This document shows positions 45,715-53,663 of a stretch of DNA of 64,000 nt, piece after piece (within the stretch, counting starts at the first letter, position 1; the number at the start of each line of letters is the position of its first letter). Position numbers and translations under genes: made by a program. The DNA is from Solirubrobacter taibaiensis (GTDB taxonomy: Bacteria > Actinomycetota > Thermoleophilia > Solirubrobacterales > Solirubrobacteraceae), in the NCBI GenBank assembly GCA_027587225.1, contig JAPDDQ010000010.1, positions 109,690-173,689 on the forward strand. The letters run 5' to 3'. The notes beneath the pieces were generated by a model. That model was not told where the DNA came from. It saw nothing but the letters and a program-made list of their open reading frames with translations, and made no database searches.

Positions 45715-46392
45715 ATGACTGGTCCAACCAGTACGGTTTCAAGCCAGATCCACGCGCGGTTGCGCGCGGACATCCTCGGTGGGCGGTACTCGGTTGGTGA
45801 TGCGCTGCCGTCTGAGCGGCGGTTGAGCGAGGAGCTGGAGACGAGCCGGCACGGTGTCCGCGAGGCGCTGAAGCGGCTCCAGCAGGCCGGACTGGTCTCG
45901 ATCTCTCAGGGCGGAGCGACTCGCGTGCGCGATTGGCGGCGTCACGGCGGACTCGAGCTCTTGCTCGACCTCGCGGCCGACGGCGACGCGCCCGAGGCAC
46001 TGCACGCTCCGCGGGCGACGATGGAGATGCGCGCGTGTATCGGCGCCGACGCGGCGCGCCGTTGTGCCGAACGGGCGGATGCGGCGCTGAAGGCGCAGAT
46101 CGTGGCGAGGGCGGAGCAGCTCGCTGCAGTCGAGGACCTCGCGGCGCGCAACGCGCACTACGAGGTGCTGTGGGATCTGATCGTCGAGGGAGCCGACAAC
46201 ATCGCGTACCGGCTCGCGCTGACGTCGCTCATCGCCCCGCAGCAGCGGCTTGCCTCGCTCGACTCGCACGCCGTCGCCGCAGAGCTCGAGGACGTCGAGA
46301 CGATTCGCGCGCTCGCCCACACGATTTCGCGTGGTGAGAACGCACACGCGCAGGCGGCCCAACTCCTGGAACGGTCGGTCCCCAGTGGCTGA
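45715..46392 (+). CDS. GntR/FadR-family transcriptional regulator
   Basis: A 225-aa protein with an N-terminal GntR winged helix (HARLRADILGGRYSVGDALPSERRLSEEL), followed by the recognition helix region SRHGVREALKRLQQAGLVSI, and an all-helical FCD-type effector domain. The start ATG at 45715 lies inside an operator-like palindrome and has no ribosome site, but a TATAAC 8 bp upstream supports leaderless translation. It is divergent from the MMPL exporter and overlaps the downstream sterol-desaturase-like gene by 8 bp. Local operator sites suggest autoregulation and control of the exporter, probably in response to an acyl ligand; the ligand is inferred. Confidence 0.88.
   Translation: MTGPTSTVSSQIHARLRADILGGRYSVGDALPSERRLSEELETSRHGVREALKRLQQAGLVSISQGGATRVRDWRRHGGLELLLDLAADGDAPEALHAPRATMEMRACIGADAARRCAERADAALKAQIVARAEQLAAVEDLAARNAHYEVLWDLIVEGADNIAYRLALTSLIAPQQRLASLDSHAVAAELEDVETIRALAHTISRGENAHAQAAQLLERSVPSG
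45718..45732. promoter_or_regulatory. FadR-type operator 2 inside the first codons of the regulator
   Basis: ACTGGT-CCA-ACCAGT is a perfect 6-bp inverted repeat with 3-nt spacer and fits the FadR-class core TGGTnnnACCA. It spans codons 2-6 of the regulator gene. Its centre is 22 bp from that of operator 1, about two helical turns, which would allow two dimers to bind on the same DNA face. Confidence 0.65.
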
Positions 46393-47221
46393 GGTCCTCT
46401 ATTACGCGATCCCGTTCTTCGTGCTCCTGCTGATCGCGGAGTACGCGTCGTTCCGGCACCTCGACCATGACGACGATCACGGCCTGGTCGGCTACGACCT
46501 CAAGGACACCGGCACGTCCCTCTCCATGGGGATCGGGAACGTCGTGATCAACGTCGGCTGGAAGCTCGTCGTCGTCGCGGTCTACGCCGCGTTGTACGAG
46601 CTCACGCCGCTCCGGCTGGACCCGCACAACCCGCTCACGTGGGTCGCGCTGTTCTTCGCCGACGACCTCGCGTACTACTGGTTCCATCGCGTGTCGCACG
46701 AGAGCCGCGTGTTCTGGGCGAGCCACGTCGTGCACCACTCGTCGCAGCACTTCAACCTGAGCACCGCGCTGCGGCAGACGTGGGTGCCGATGACGTACTT
46801 CCCGTTCTGGCTGCCGCTGCCCCTGCTGGGCTTCCCGGTGTGGATGGTGCTGCTCGCGCAGGCGTGGTCGCTCATCTACCAGTTCTGGATTCACACGGAG
46901 CGGATCAAGCGGCTCCCGAAGTGGGTCGAGGGGTTCTTCAACACGCCGTCCCATCACCGCGTCCACCACGGGATGAACCACCAGTACCTGGACAAGAACT
47001 ACGCCGGCATCCTGATCATCTGGGACCGCATGTTCGGGACGTGGGAGCCTGAGGGCGAGCGGGTCAAGTACGGGCTCACGACACAGCTCGAAACCCATCA
47101 CCCTGTGCGCGTCGCGTTCCACGAGTACATCGCACTCGCGCATGACGTGCGCGCCGCGCGTGGCCTTCGTACCAAGGCGCAAGTCCTGCTCCGCGGGCCT
47201 GGCTGGAGGCCGGAGACGTAA
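46385..47221 (+). CDS. sterol desaturase / fatty acid hydroxylase family membrane enzyme
   Basis: A 278-aa membrane protein of the diiron hydroxylase superfamily. Histidine boxes are HRVSHES, HVVHHSSQH and HRVHHGMNHQYLD, the expected order for di-iron coordination. Hydrophobic segments lie at about 4-22, 45-70, 85-100 and 135-160. The family hydroxylates or desaturates lipids using O2. Start GTG 46385 overlaps the FadR-like regulator stop by 8 bp, so the two are in one operon. Together with the MMPL gene this suggests a lipid-modification and export unit. Confidence 0.88.
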   Translation: MAEVLYYAIPFFVLLLIAEYASFRHLDHDDDHGLVGYDLKDTGTSLSMGIGNVVINVGWKLVVVAVYAALYELTPLRLDPHNPLTWVALFFADDLAYYWFHRVSHESRVFWASHVVHHSSQHFNLSTALRQTWVPMTYFPFWLPLPLLGFPVWMVLLAQAWSLIYQFWIHTERIKRLPKWVEGFFNTPSHHRVHHGMNHQYLDKNYAGILIIWDRMFGTWEPEGERVKYGLTTQLETHHPVRVAFHEYIALAHDVRAARGLRTKAQVLLRGPGWRPET

Positions 47222-47237
47222 CGCGTCTGTCGCGCCG

Positions 47238-47275
47238 TGTCGCAACTCTGCGACAAAGGTGTGCCGATTCACGCG
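47238..47275 (+). promoter_or_regulatory. conserved promoter-region block upstream of the 47.3-kb paralogue
   Basis: Two half-site pairs are present: TGTCGC-N6-GCG ending 65 bp before the start codon, and TGTG-N6-CACGCG starting 57 bp before it. The paralogous gene at 54778 has TGTCAC-N6-GTG and TGTG-N6-CACGCG at exactly the same distances, although the surrounding sequence differs. This suggests binding sites for a shared regulator or sigma factor. Confidence 0.5.
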
Positions 47276-47316
47276 GTACAGCACGAAACGGCGCCGTGGG
47301 GTGCCAGCGTGCAGGA

Positions 47317-47766
47317 ATGAAGATCAGCACCGAGGATCGCAGCGCCTTCCTACGAGAACGCGTCGTCATCCACGCGATCCACAACGACGAGTTCGGCGTC
47401 CGCATGTACGCCACTGGTCCAGGCGAGCAGCGCACCAAACAGGTGATCGCCGATCGACTCGGCGCCGAGATCGAAGTCACGGTGTGCGGCCACGTGCCTC
47501 GGGAGGTGCGCCCTCGGAGCTGTAGCTACGCGCGGGAGCGCGACCCTCGCCGCCTCTTGCTGCTGTATGACACCCAGGGCGATGAGCACGTCAACGACGT
47601 CATCGTGGCGGAAGACGACGCGCAGGTCGTCATCTACGGCACGTTGTGCGCGCCGATCGAGTTGGCGCCTGGGGACGAAAGCGATTCGCGGTACCACGCT
47701 TATCTGGACAAGCCGCTCGGCGGGCGCATGGTGATCGATGCCGTGTCAGGCCGGCCGGTGTCGTAG
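47317..47766 (+). CDS. conserved protein of unknown function, paralogue of the 54778-55266 gene
   Basis: A 149-aa protein of unknown function. It aligns with the product at 54778-55266 through most of its length: shared blocks are RPRSCSYARERDP / RPRACSGYMERDP, DVIVAEDDAQVVIYGTLC / DIVIAEDDETVVVFGTVC, and LDKPLGGRMVIDAVSG / LDRPLDDRTVIDGVSG. It is acidic, with no signal peptide or membrane segment, and has a few conserved cysteines (in RPRSCSY and YGTLC). ATG 47317 is chosen over an upstream GTG because homology begins here. Confidence 0.75.
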   Translation: MKISTEDRSAFLRERVVIHAIHNDEFGVRMYATGPGEQRTKQVIADRLGAEIEVTVCGHVPREVRPRSCSYARERDPRRLLLLYDTQGDEHVNDVIVAEDDAQVVIYGTLCAPIELAPGDESDSRYHAYLDKPLGGRMVIDAVSGRPVS

Positions 47767-47786
47767 TCCTCGGTACCCTCGGCGTG

Positions 47787-48056
47787 ATGGCTCAGACGCC
47801 CAAACGCCGACTCCCGCAGGTCCGCGACGTGCCGTGGGGGGAGTTCCGCCGCCGCGCGTCGACGGTCTTCCTGATGCTGCAGGCCGGCTGGGAGGCGCTC
47901 TCGGCGCAGGAACGTGAAGAGGCGCGACGCCTGATCACGAAGTCGAAGGGCCGTCCGCGCAACCTGTCGAGCCAGGAGGCTCGGCGGCTCGGGTTGATCG
48001 CCGCGAAGGCGGCGCGGGCTGGCACTGGCGCGCGTTCTCGACGATCGCGTCGATAG
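47787..48056 (+). CDS. small basic hypothetical protein
   Basis: An 89-aa strongly basic protein starting at ATG 47787, 20 bp after the preceding stop. The body is predicted helical (FRRRASTVFLMLQAGWEALSAQEREEARRLITK) and the C-terminus is an Ala/Arg-rich tail ending RSRRSRR. That composition is compatible with nucleic-acid binding, but no family is recognised. Confidence 0.6.
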   Translation: MAQTPKRRLPQVRDVPWGEFRRRASTVFLMLQAGWEALSAQEREEARRLITKSKGRPRNLSSQEARRLGLIAAKAARAGTGARSRRSRR

Positions 48057-48194
48057 TCGCGCCAAGCACCCCGTCCTTTCAGCGGCGCATCCACGCGTCA
48101 ACTCGCCGCTACCCGAACGCTGACACGGCGGTTTGTCGGCATTAACAATTGGGCGTAAGGTCCGCCGCGTCCTGCAAGCGGGAGAGGGAGAGGC

Positions 48195-49721
48195 ATGCAG
48201 ACAGGGCTTGATCGGCGGACGTTCCTTGCGCGAGCGGCGGTGGCGAGCGGCGGCCTGATGAGCATGGGGGCGCTCGAGCGCCTCCTTACGCGCGACGCGT
48301 TCGCGCACGGCAACCGCGCCCAGCCGTACGGGCCGCTGCGCCGGACGAAGGACCAGCGAGGCGTCGAGGTGCTCGCGCTTCCCGCCGGCTTCAGCTACGT
48401 CACGTTCAGCCACACGGGCAGCACGATGTCGGACGGCAACCCGACGCCGCTTGCACTCGACGGGATGGGCGCGTTTGCGAACCCGAAGCGCCGCGGGCAC
48501 GGCCACGGTCACGGGCACGACGACCACCTCGTCCGCCTCGTCCGCAACAGCGAGGACCGCAACCCGGCCGGAACGCCCGGCGGCCTGCTCGGCGATCGCA
48601 GCAAGGCGTACGACCCGACCGGCTACGGCGGCACCTCCACCCTCGTCTTCGACGAACGGCGGCAGCGACTCGTCGAGGACTTCGTGAGCCTCAACGGCAC
48701 CGTCGTCAACTGCGCGGGCGGGATCGCGTACCGCCACCGCTACTGGCTCACCGGCGAGGAGACCGTCGGCGGCCCGGAGGCCACCGATCCCAACGCGCGG
48801 TTCGCCAAGCGACATGGCTACCTGTTCCAGACGCCGGTCGACCGCGACGCGAACGAGCTCCGACCCGGCACACCGCTCACGGCGGCCGGGCGCTTTTCCC
48901 ACGAGGCGGCGGCCGTGGACCAGAGAACGGGCATCGTCTACGAGACCGAGGACCCGGGCTCGGGTGTCGGCGCGGGCTTCTACCGGTACACGCCGAACAA
49001 CCCGGACGACCTCACCCGCGGCGGCAAGCTCGAGATGCTCGCTGTCACGGGCCGGCCGAACGTGGACCTCCGGCAGGGCCAGACCCGCGGCGCACGCCTG
49101 CCCGTGAGCTGGGTGAGGATCGACAACCCCGACCCTCCGCTCACGAGCATCGCCGATCCCAAGAGCACGTTCAATCAGGGCTGGGCGAAGGGCGCCGCGA
49201 AGTTCAATCGCCTCGAAGGGTGCTGGGAGGACGACAGCACGATCTTCTTCGTCTCTACGAGCGGCGGCAACGCGAAGAACGGCGACGTCAACTCCGACGG
49301 CTACCAGGAGGGCTTCGGCCAGGTCTGGGCGTACCGGCCCGAGCGGCACGGAGGCGGGACGCTCATGCTCGTGTACGAGTCGAGTTCGGCGACCGAGCTG
49401 GACTCGCCCGACAACCTCACGGTCACGCCGCGCGGCGGGCTGATCGCGTGTGAGGACGATGCCTCCTCGGCGATCGTCGACACGCACCCGCTCGCGCCCG
49501 GGATCGAGAACGTCAACCGCCTGATCGGGATCACGCAGCGCGGCCAGGCGTTCGAGCTCGCAGTCAACGTCCTCAATTCCTCCGAGCTGGCGGGCGTGTG
49601 CTTCAGCCCGAGCGGCCGGACGCTGTTCTTCAACCTGTTCGGCCGCGCGACGTTCGCGGAGGGCCCGGTTGAGGGCATGACGTGCGCCGTCACCGGCCCG
49701 TGGCATCGCGGACCGCTCTAG
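48195..49721 (+). CDS. Tat-exported PhoX-like phosphatase (DUF839)
   Basis: A 508-aa protein of the PhoX/DUF839 family, calcium-dependent extracytoplasmic phosphatases. The N-terminus has a twin-arginine signal, DRRTFLARAAVASGG, followed by an Ala-rich region, so export folded through Tat is expected. Family features include ALPAGFSYVTFSHTG, VRLVRNSED, WLTGEET, and a C-terminal ELAGVCFSPSGRTLFFNLF. A His/Gly stretch GHGHGHGHDDH lies near residues 100-110 and may add a metal site. GGAGAGGGAGAGG precedes the ATG as a strong ribosome site. Confidence 0.85.
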   Translation: MQTGLDRRTFLARAAVASGGLMSMGALERLLTRDAFAHGNRAQPYGPLRRTKDQRGVEVLALPAGFSYVTFSHTGSTMSDGNPTPLALDGMGAFANPKRRGHGHGHGHDDHLVRLVRNSEDRNPAGTPGGLLGDRSKAYDPTGYGGTSTLVFDERRQRLVEDFVSLNGTVVNCAGGIAYRHRYWLTGEETVGGPEATDPNARFAKRHGYLFQTPVDRDANELRPGTPLTAAGRFSHEAAAVDQRTGIVYETEDPGSGVGAGFYRYTPNNPDDLTRGGKLEMLAVTGRPNVDLRQGQTRGARLPVSWVRIDNPDPPLTSIADPKSTFNQGWAKGAAKFNRLEGCWEDDSTIFFVSTSGGNAKNGDVNSDGYQEGFGQVWAYRPERHGGGTLMLVYESSSATELDSPDNLTVTPRGGLIACEDDASSAIVDTHPLAPGIENVNRLIGITQRGQAFELAVNVLNSSELAGVCFSPSGRTLFFNLFGRATFAEGPVEGMTCAVTGPWHRGPL

Positions 49722-49745
49722 GGCGATCGAACGCGGCGCGGATCT

Positions 49746-50435
49746 CTAGTACGCCACCCGCGTCGCGTCACACAGGAACCGCATGAAGTCATCGGCCGCC
49801 TCACAGCGGCCGATGAACTCGTCAAGGAACCCGCTCGCCAGGGCGTCCTTCTCGCCCATGTCCGCGATCGCCATGAAGTCCTTGCGCTTGAGCTCCTCGA
49901 TCAGCGGGTGATCGCGGTCGAAACCCGCCGGCGGGCGCTTCAAGGACTCGCCGCCGAGACGGAACCCGTCCAGCCCGTCGGTGATCTCCGTCCAGCGCTT
50001 CGGCTTCGCCGCGATCGCCGTACGGATCGCGTGGAGCGTGTCCCGCTCCGGATGCCAGACGCCGCAGGCCATGAACACGCTGCCGGGCTCCAGGTGCAGG
50101 TAGAAGCCGGGCGCGTGGACATCCCGCGTGCGCGCATGCCGGAACTGGATGCCGCAGTGGGTCTTGTACGGCGTCTTGTCCTTGGCGAATCGCGTGTCGC
50201 GATAGATGCGGAACAGGGACCCGCCGGTCGTGCGCGGGTCGGCGACGATGTGGCGGCTGATGTCCGGCATGCGCATCCCGACGTCCTCGATGAACGCGAG
50301 CGCGGGTTCCTGGACCTGGGCGACGTACCGGTCCTTGTTGGCCGCGAACCACTCGCGGTCGTTGTTCTTGGCCAGCTCGCGCAGGAAGGCGAACAGCTCG
50401 GGCGTGAAGGAAGGCGCTTCGGCAGTCACGCCCAC
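49746..50435 (-). CDS. DUF2461 / TIGR02453-family protein
   Basis: A 229-aa protein with family signatures FAFLRELAKNNDREWFAANK near the N-terminus, FRIYRDTRFAKDKTPYKTH in the centre and GFYLHLEPG. The function of the family is unknown. It is convergent with the PhoX-like gene (24-bp gap, no obvious hairpin). Start is a GTG at 50435, two codons before another GTG. Confidence 0.85.
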   Translation of the reverse strand: MGVTAEAPSFTPELFAFLRELAKNNDREWFAANKDRYVAQVQEPALAFIEDVGMRMPDISRHIVADPRTTGGSLFRIYRDTRFAKDKTPYKTHCGIQFRHARTRDVHAPGFYLHLEPGSVFMACGVWHPERDTLHAIRTAIAAKPKRWTEITDGLDGFRLGGESLKRPPAGFDRDHPLIEELKRKDFMAIADMGEKDALASGFLDEFIGRCEAADDFMRFLCDATRVAY

Positions 50436-50572
50436 ATGATTACTTGATCGTCCGATCGTCCAGGAGCGTCACCTGCATTACAAAAGAATCCTGTACTAAG
50501 AGGTTTAGCGATCTACCTTCCGGTCCAACGGATGGCCAGCCGGAGGGCACGGCCAAGACAGGGGGAGGGACG

Positions 50573-51730
50573 ATGCGCAAGCATCTCACGCCCGGGACGG
50601 TTCTTGGAACCGTCGCGGTGGTTTTCGCATGCACGGGGAGCGCCACGGCCGGCGTTCTGATCACGTCCAACAGCATCAAGGACGGGACGATCCAGGCCCG
50701 TGACATCAAGAAGGGGACGATCTCGTCGGATCGGCTCGCGTCGAACGTTCGCACGCAGCTCGCGAAGGCCGGCACGCCGGGTCCCGCGGGTCCGGCCGGT
50801 CCTGCCGGCCCGGCTGGCGCGACGTCCACGGTGCTCGGCTCGGCCCCGACGGCCGGGGCCGCGGGCAAGGACGGCGTCGACGGCAAGGACGGAGCCGTCG
50901 GCCCGGCGGGCAAGGACGGCGTCAACGGCGCGATCGGTGCCGCCGGCAAGGATGGCGTCGACGGCAAGGACGGCGCGGTCGGTCCGGCCGGCAAGGACGG
51001 CGTCGACGGCAAGGACGGCGCGACCGGCCCGGCCGGCAAGGATGGCGTCGACGGCGCTCCGGGCAAGGACGGCGCCGACGGCGCGACCGGCCCCGCGGGC
51101 AAGGACGGCGTCAACGGCAAGGACGGCGCCAATCCGGCCACGCTCGTCGCGTCGAGCGGTGCGTCGGGCTGGGGCTTCATGGGCGGCGGCACGACGTACC
51201 CGTCCGCGTACTTCACGGCGGGCGAGCTGCGCCTCCAGGGCGGCTTCGACGGGTCCACGCCGGCCGGCGCGATCGGCATCGGGAAGGTGTACGACAACGT
51301 TCCGCTGAGCTCGCTCAAGACGCTGAGCTACGACTTCCGCATCCTCAAGCGCCCGGCGGGCAACACCGTGAGCGCGCCGACGATCCACGTCAGCGTGCTC
51401 AAGGCCAACACGGGCACGGCGAGCGGCTTCACGAACTTCGTGTTCGAGCCTTACTACCAGGCTGACCTCGGGCTCAACCAGCGCTACAGCCTCGACGCGA
51501 TGGTCGGCAAGTGGTGGGCGACGCGCGCCGCGGGTGGCATCGACCAGTCCCACACCGCGACGTGGGCCGAGGTCATCAACAAGAATCCGGACGCCACGAT
51601 CTCCGCGATCTCGATCGACAACGGCGGCTCCTCGAGCAACACGATCCCGGCCGATCAGTTCGCGGCCGGCGTCGACAACGTGATCGTCGGCTTCGGCAGC
51701 GACTTCACCCGCTACGACTTCGGCGGCTAG
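50573..51730 (+). CDS. secreted collagen-like repeat protein
   Basis: A 385-aa protein with an N-terminal signal peptide (hydrophobic TVLGTVAVVFACTGSATA, with probable cleavage after ATA). A short linker is followed by a collagen-type Gly-X-Y region at about residues 67-188, first GPAGPAGPAGPAG and then repeats of GKDGVDGKDGA-type triplets. The C-terminal domain of about 190 residues is beta-rich and not recognised. Collagen-like stretches are expected to trimerise, so a surface fibre or adhesin-type role is likely. Start ATG 50573 has GGGGGAGGGA upstream. A strong bidirectional hairpin follows the stop. Confidence 0.85.
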   Translation: MRKHLTPGTVLGTVAVVFACTGSATAGVLITSNSIKDGTIQARDIKKGTISSDRLASNVRTQLAKAGTPGPAGPAGPAGPAGATSTVLGSAPTAGAAGKDGVDGKDGAVGPAGKDGVNGAIGAAGKDGVDGKDGAVGPAGKDGVDGKDGATGPAGKDGVDGAPGKDGADGATGPAGKDGVNGKDGANPATLVASSGASGWGFMGGGTTYPSAYFTAGELRLQGGFDGSTPAGAIGIGKVYDNVPLSSLKTLSYDFRILKRPAGNTVSAPTIHVSVLKANTGTASGFTNFVFEPYYQADLGLNQRYSLDAMVGKWWATRAAGGIDQSHTATWAEVINKNPDATISAISIDNGGSSSNTIPADQFAAGVDNVIVGFGSDFTRYDFGG

Positions 51731-51733
51731 CTC

Positions 51734-51774
51734 GACCCCGCTTCGGGCGGGTGCCTCGGCACCCGCCCGGGGTC
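51734..51774. terminator. bidirectional terminator between convergent genes
   Basis: An 11-bp perfect stem (51744-51754 with 51759-51769, loop CTCG) is extended by an outer GACCCC/GGGGTC pair. It fills the 42-bp gap between the collagen-like gene and the convergent phosphoesterase, so it can serve both. Confidence 0.8.
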
Positions 51775-52408
51775 AGAGTTCGATCTCGACCGGCAATTTC
51801 ACCGGCCGATAGCGATGGTCGACGAGGGAGGCGTTGATGACTTCGGTCTCGCCCAGCCGGTACCGGCCGTCGGCTTCGTGAATGTGCCCGCACACCATCA
51901 GGCGCGGCTGCACCCGCTCGAGCGTGGCGGTCATCGCCGTGGAGCCGACGTGCGTGGATCCGGTCCAATCGCCGTAGCCGTACGGCGGCCCGTCGGCGAC
52001 GATGACGTCGGTGGCGTCAGGAATGGCGTCGAACTTCGACGCGAGGAACGTCTCTCCGTCGTGGCGTGGCGCGTTGAAGGCCCAATCGTGAAACCACGGT
52101 TGCCACGGGGTGCCCCAGATTCGCAGCCCGAACAGTTCCAGTTCGGCGTCCTGGAGGTAGTGGCAGCGCAGGCCGTCTGGGACGCCCCACGTTTCGATCG
52201 ACTGATCGTGGTTTCCTGCGACCAGCACGATCTCGCGGGCCGGCACCCGATCGAGCCACTGCTTGAACGCTCCGGCCAGAAACGCATGCTTGGCTGTGCG
52301 GTCGCCCTTGAAGGCGAATGACACGTCGCCGGCGATCAACAGCAGATCACACGCGGGAACCTCGACGAGATGCTCGTGCAGGTCGGAGATGCAGACGATC
52401 TTGGTCAC
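51773..52408 (-). CDS. MPPED-like metallophosphoesterase with an altered metal motif
   Basis: A 211-aa calcineurin-like phosphoesterase. Visible blocks: ISDLHEH, LIAGDVS, VAGNHDQSIE, VADGPPYGYGD and CGHIHEADG. In class III/MPPED enzymes the fourth block is normally xxHGPPxG, where the His binds metal. Here it reads ADGPPYG, so His is replaced by Asp. All other metal ligands are present. It may have changed activity or specificity. It stands alone on the minus strand. Confidence 0.85.
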   Translation of the reverse strand: MTKIVCISDLHEHLVEVPACDLLLIAGDVSFAFKGDRTAKHAFLAGAFKQWLDRVPAREIVLVAGNHDQSIETWGVPDGLRCHYLQDAELELFGLRIWGTPWQPWFHDWAFNAPRHDGETFLASKFDAIPDATDVIVADGPPYGYGDWTGSTHVGSTAMTATLERVQPRLMVCGHIHEADGRYRLGETEVINASLVDHRYRPVKLPVEIEL

Positions 52409-52436
52409 GGTGGACAGAGGATCGCGTCCGTCTGAG

Positions 52437-52757
52437 CTATTTGAGCGGGTCGTGCCCCCAGTTCATGAGTGAATAGCGCCACTTGGAGTGCTCCGTGTCT
52501 TCCGCGGGGCCTCCCTGAGCCAGGTGGCGATGGACGTACCCGACGACCTTGCGCATGTGCGCGAGGTCGTCGTCGGTCAAGTCGTCCTTGTTCTTGCGCT
52601 TGATCTCCACGATCCGGCGACCCGAGTGATGCCCGACGGACTCGCCCTCGCCCCAGCCGACGTCCTTGGACTCGTCGGTTTCGAGCCAGTCCTCGAGCTC
52701 CTGCGGCGCCAGGTTGACGGCGTCGTCGAACTCCTTGCGGGTGTCGTCGTCGCTCAT
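52437..52757 (-). CDS. DUF3140 protein
   Basis: A 106-aa acidic protein with the DUF3140 pattern: an N-terminal FDDAVNLAPQELEDWLETDES, then SVGHHSGRRIVEIKRKNKDD, and a C-terminal MRKVVGYVHRHLAQ plus KWRYSLMNWGHDPLK. Function unknown; the family is found with stress-associated small proteins. The start overlaps the stop of the DUF2945 gene by 4 bp, so the two form an operon. Confidence 0.85.
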   Translation of the reverse strand: MSDDDTRKEFDDAVNLAPQELEDWLETDESKDVGWGEGESVGHHSGRRIVEIKRKNKDDLTDDDLAHMRKVVGYVHRHLAQGGPAEDTEHSKWRYSLMNWGHDPLK

Positions 52758-52966
52758 CGCCGCTTGAGCGCGTCCGGCTTGTGCACCGCCTCGCCGCCGC
52801 CCTTCTCGCTGCGCACGAGGTACTGCGGCTCGTCTTCGGAGGCCTTGACCTTACGGCCGCCGGCTTCGGTGTCGGACGTGATCTTGCGCTCGACGACGCC
52901 CGGAGTGTCGTCTTGGCCGTGTGAGCTCCACACGACCTTGTCGCCCTTCTTGAACTCCTGTGTCAT
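52754..52966 (-). CDS. DUF2945 (hypervirulence-associated, TUDOR-like) protein
   Basis: A 70-aa protein starting MTQEFKKGDKVVWSSHGQ, with TPGVVERKITSD and QYLVRSEKGGGEAVHKPDAL, the DUF2945/HVA-TUDOR small beta-barrel pattern. Function unknown. It is first in a two-gene operon with the DUF3140 gene; these two families commonly travel together. Confidence 0.85.
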   Translation of the reverse strand: MTQEFKKGDKVVWSSHGQDDTPGVVERKITSDTEAGGRKVKASEDEPQYLVRSEKGGGEAVHKPDALKRR

Positions 52967-52975
52967 ACGCGGGAG

Positions 52976-53380
52976 CTACCCAGCGCGTGAGCGGCGGCGC
53001 GCCCAAGCGGTCGCGGCCATGCCCGTGAAGCCGACGCTCGTCGCAAGGAACGACGCTGCGGCGGCGCTCTGGAACGCGCGCGCCTGGTCGATGTCCGGCT
53101 TGAACGCGAGCGGGAGGAACAACATCGCGTTGGTCCACGCGCCAACCCCGAGAGCGGCCGTCACCGGTCGCGGAGCGTCGGGCACGGCGGTCGCGCAGGC
53201 GACGGTCGCGGTGCCGAGCATCGCGAGATCGAGATGCCACTGGCGAATGCGCGCGGTGCTCTCGATCCCGACGGCCTTCGCCCGCTCGGGCTGCGTGCGG
53301 GCGAACGTGTAGACCCAGCCGGTGAGCGCGCCGGCGGCGAGCTCGGTCAGGCCGGACGCGAGGAGCAGTGAAGGGCGCAT
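52976..53380 (-). CDS. four-helix hypothetical membrane protein
   Basis: A 134-aa protein with four likely membrane segments (about 3-25, 48-68, 72-95, 105-125) and a short basic C-terminus. No family recognised. ATG 53380 is used; an ATG three codons upstream (53389) is equally possible. It is divergent from a small membrane-protein gene across less than 20 bp. Confidence 0.6.
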   Translation of the reverse strand: MRPSLLLASGLTELAAGALTGWVYTFARTQPERAKAVGIESTARIRQWHLDLAMLGTATVACATAVPDAPRPVTAALGVGAWTNAMLFLPLAFKPDIDQARAFQSAAAASFLATSVGFTGMAATAWARRRSRAG

Positions 53381-53399
53381 CGGTGGCATTCTGGTCGTG

Positions 53400-53663
53400 G
53401 TGAAGGACGACCGCATCCAGCTGCTGCTCGTGCGGGTGACGCTTCCGGTGACGGTGTTCGTCGTCGGCTTGATCCTGGTGATCCTCGGCGGGGAGGTCGT
53501 CCAAGGCGCAGGGATCTTCCTGATCGGCTCGGCCGTGCTCGGCGCGCTGGCGAACGCGTACATGCGGCTCGGGCTCCAGAGCAACGCGGACCGGGAGCGT
53601 GAGGAGGCGCGCCGGCAGTTCCTCGAAGAGCACGGGCGCTGGCCACGGCGCGACGAGATCTAG
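53400..53663 (+). CDS. small two-helix membrane protein
   Basis: An 87-aa protein with two close hydrophobic helices (LLLVRVTLPVTVFVVGLILV and GAGIFLIGSAVLGALANAYM), then a charged C-terminal helix ending GRWPRRDEI. It starts at GTG 53400 or the adjacent GTG 53397. No function is known. Its 3' end overlaps the convergent PIN-domain gene by 4 bp. Confidence 0.6.
   Translation: MKDDRIQLLLVRVTLPVTVFVVGLILVILGGEVVQGAGIFLIGSAVLGALANAYMRLGLQSNADREREEARRQFLEEHGRWPRRDEI

Noticed and set aside
50780..51130. Regular short repeats that might suggest a CRISPR array
   Set aside because: They are in-frame Gly-X-Y codons of the collagen-like gene, with no spacers.
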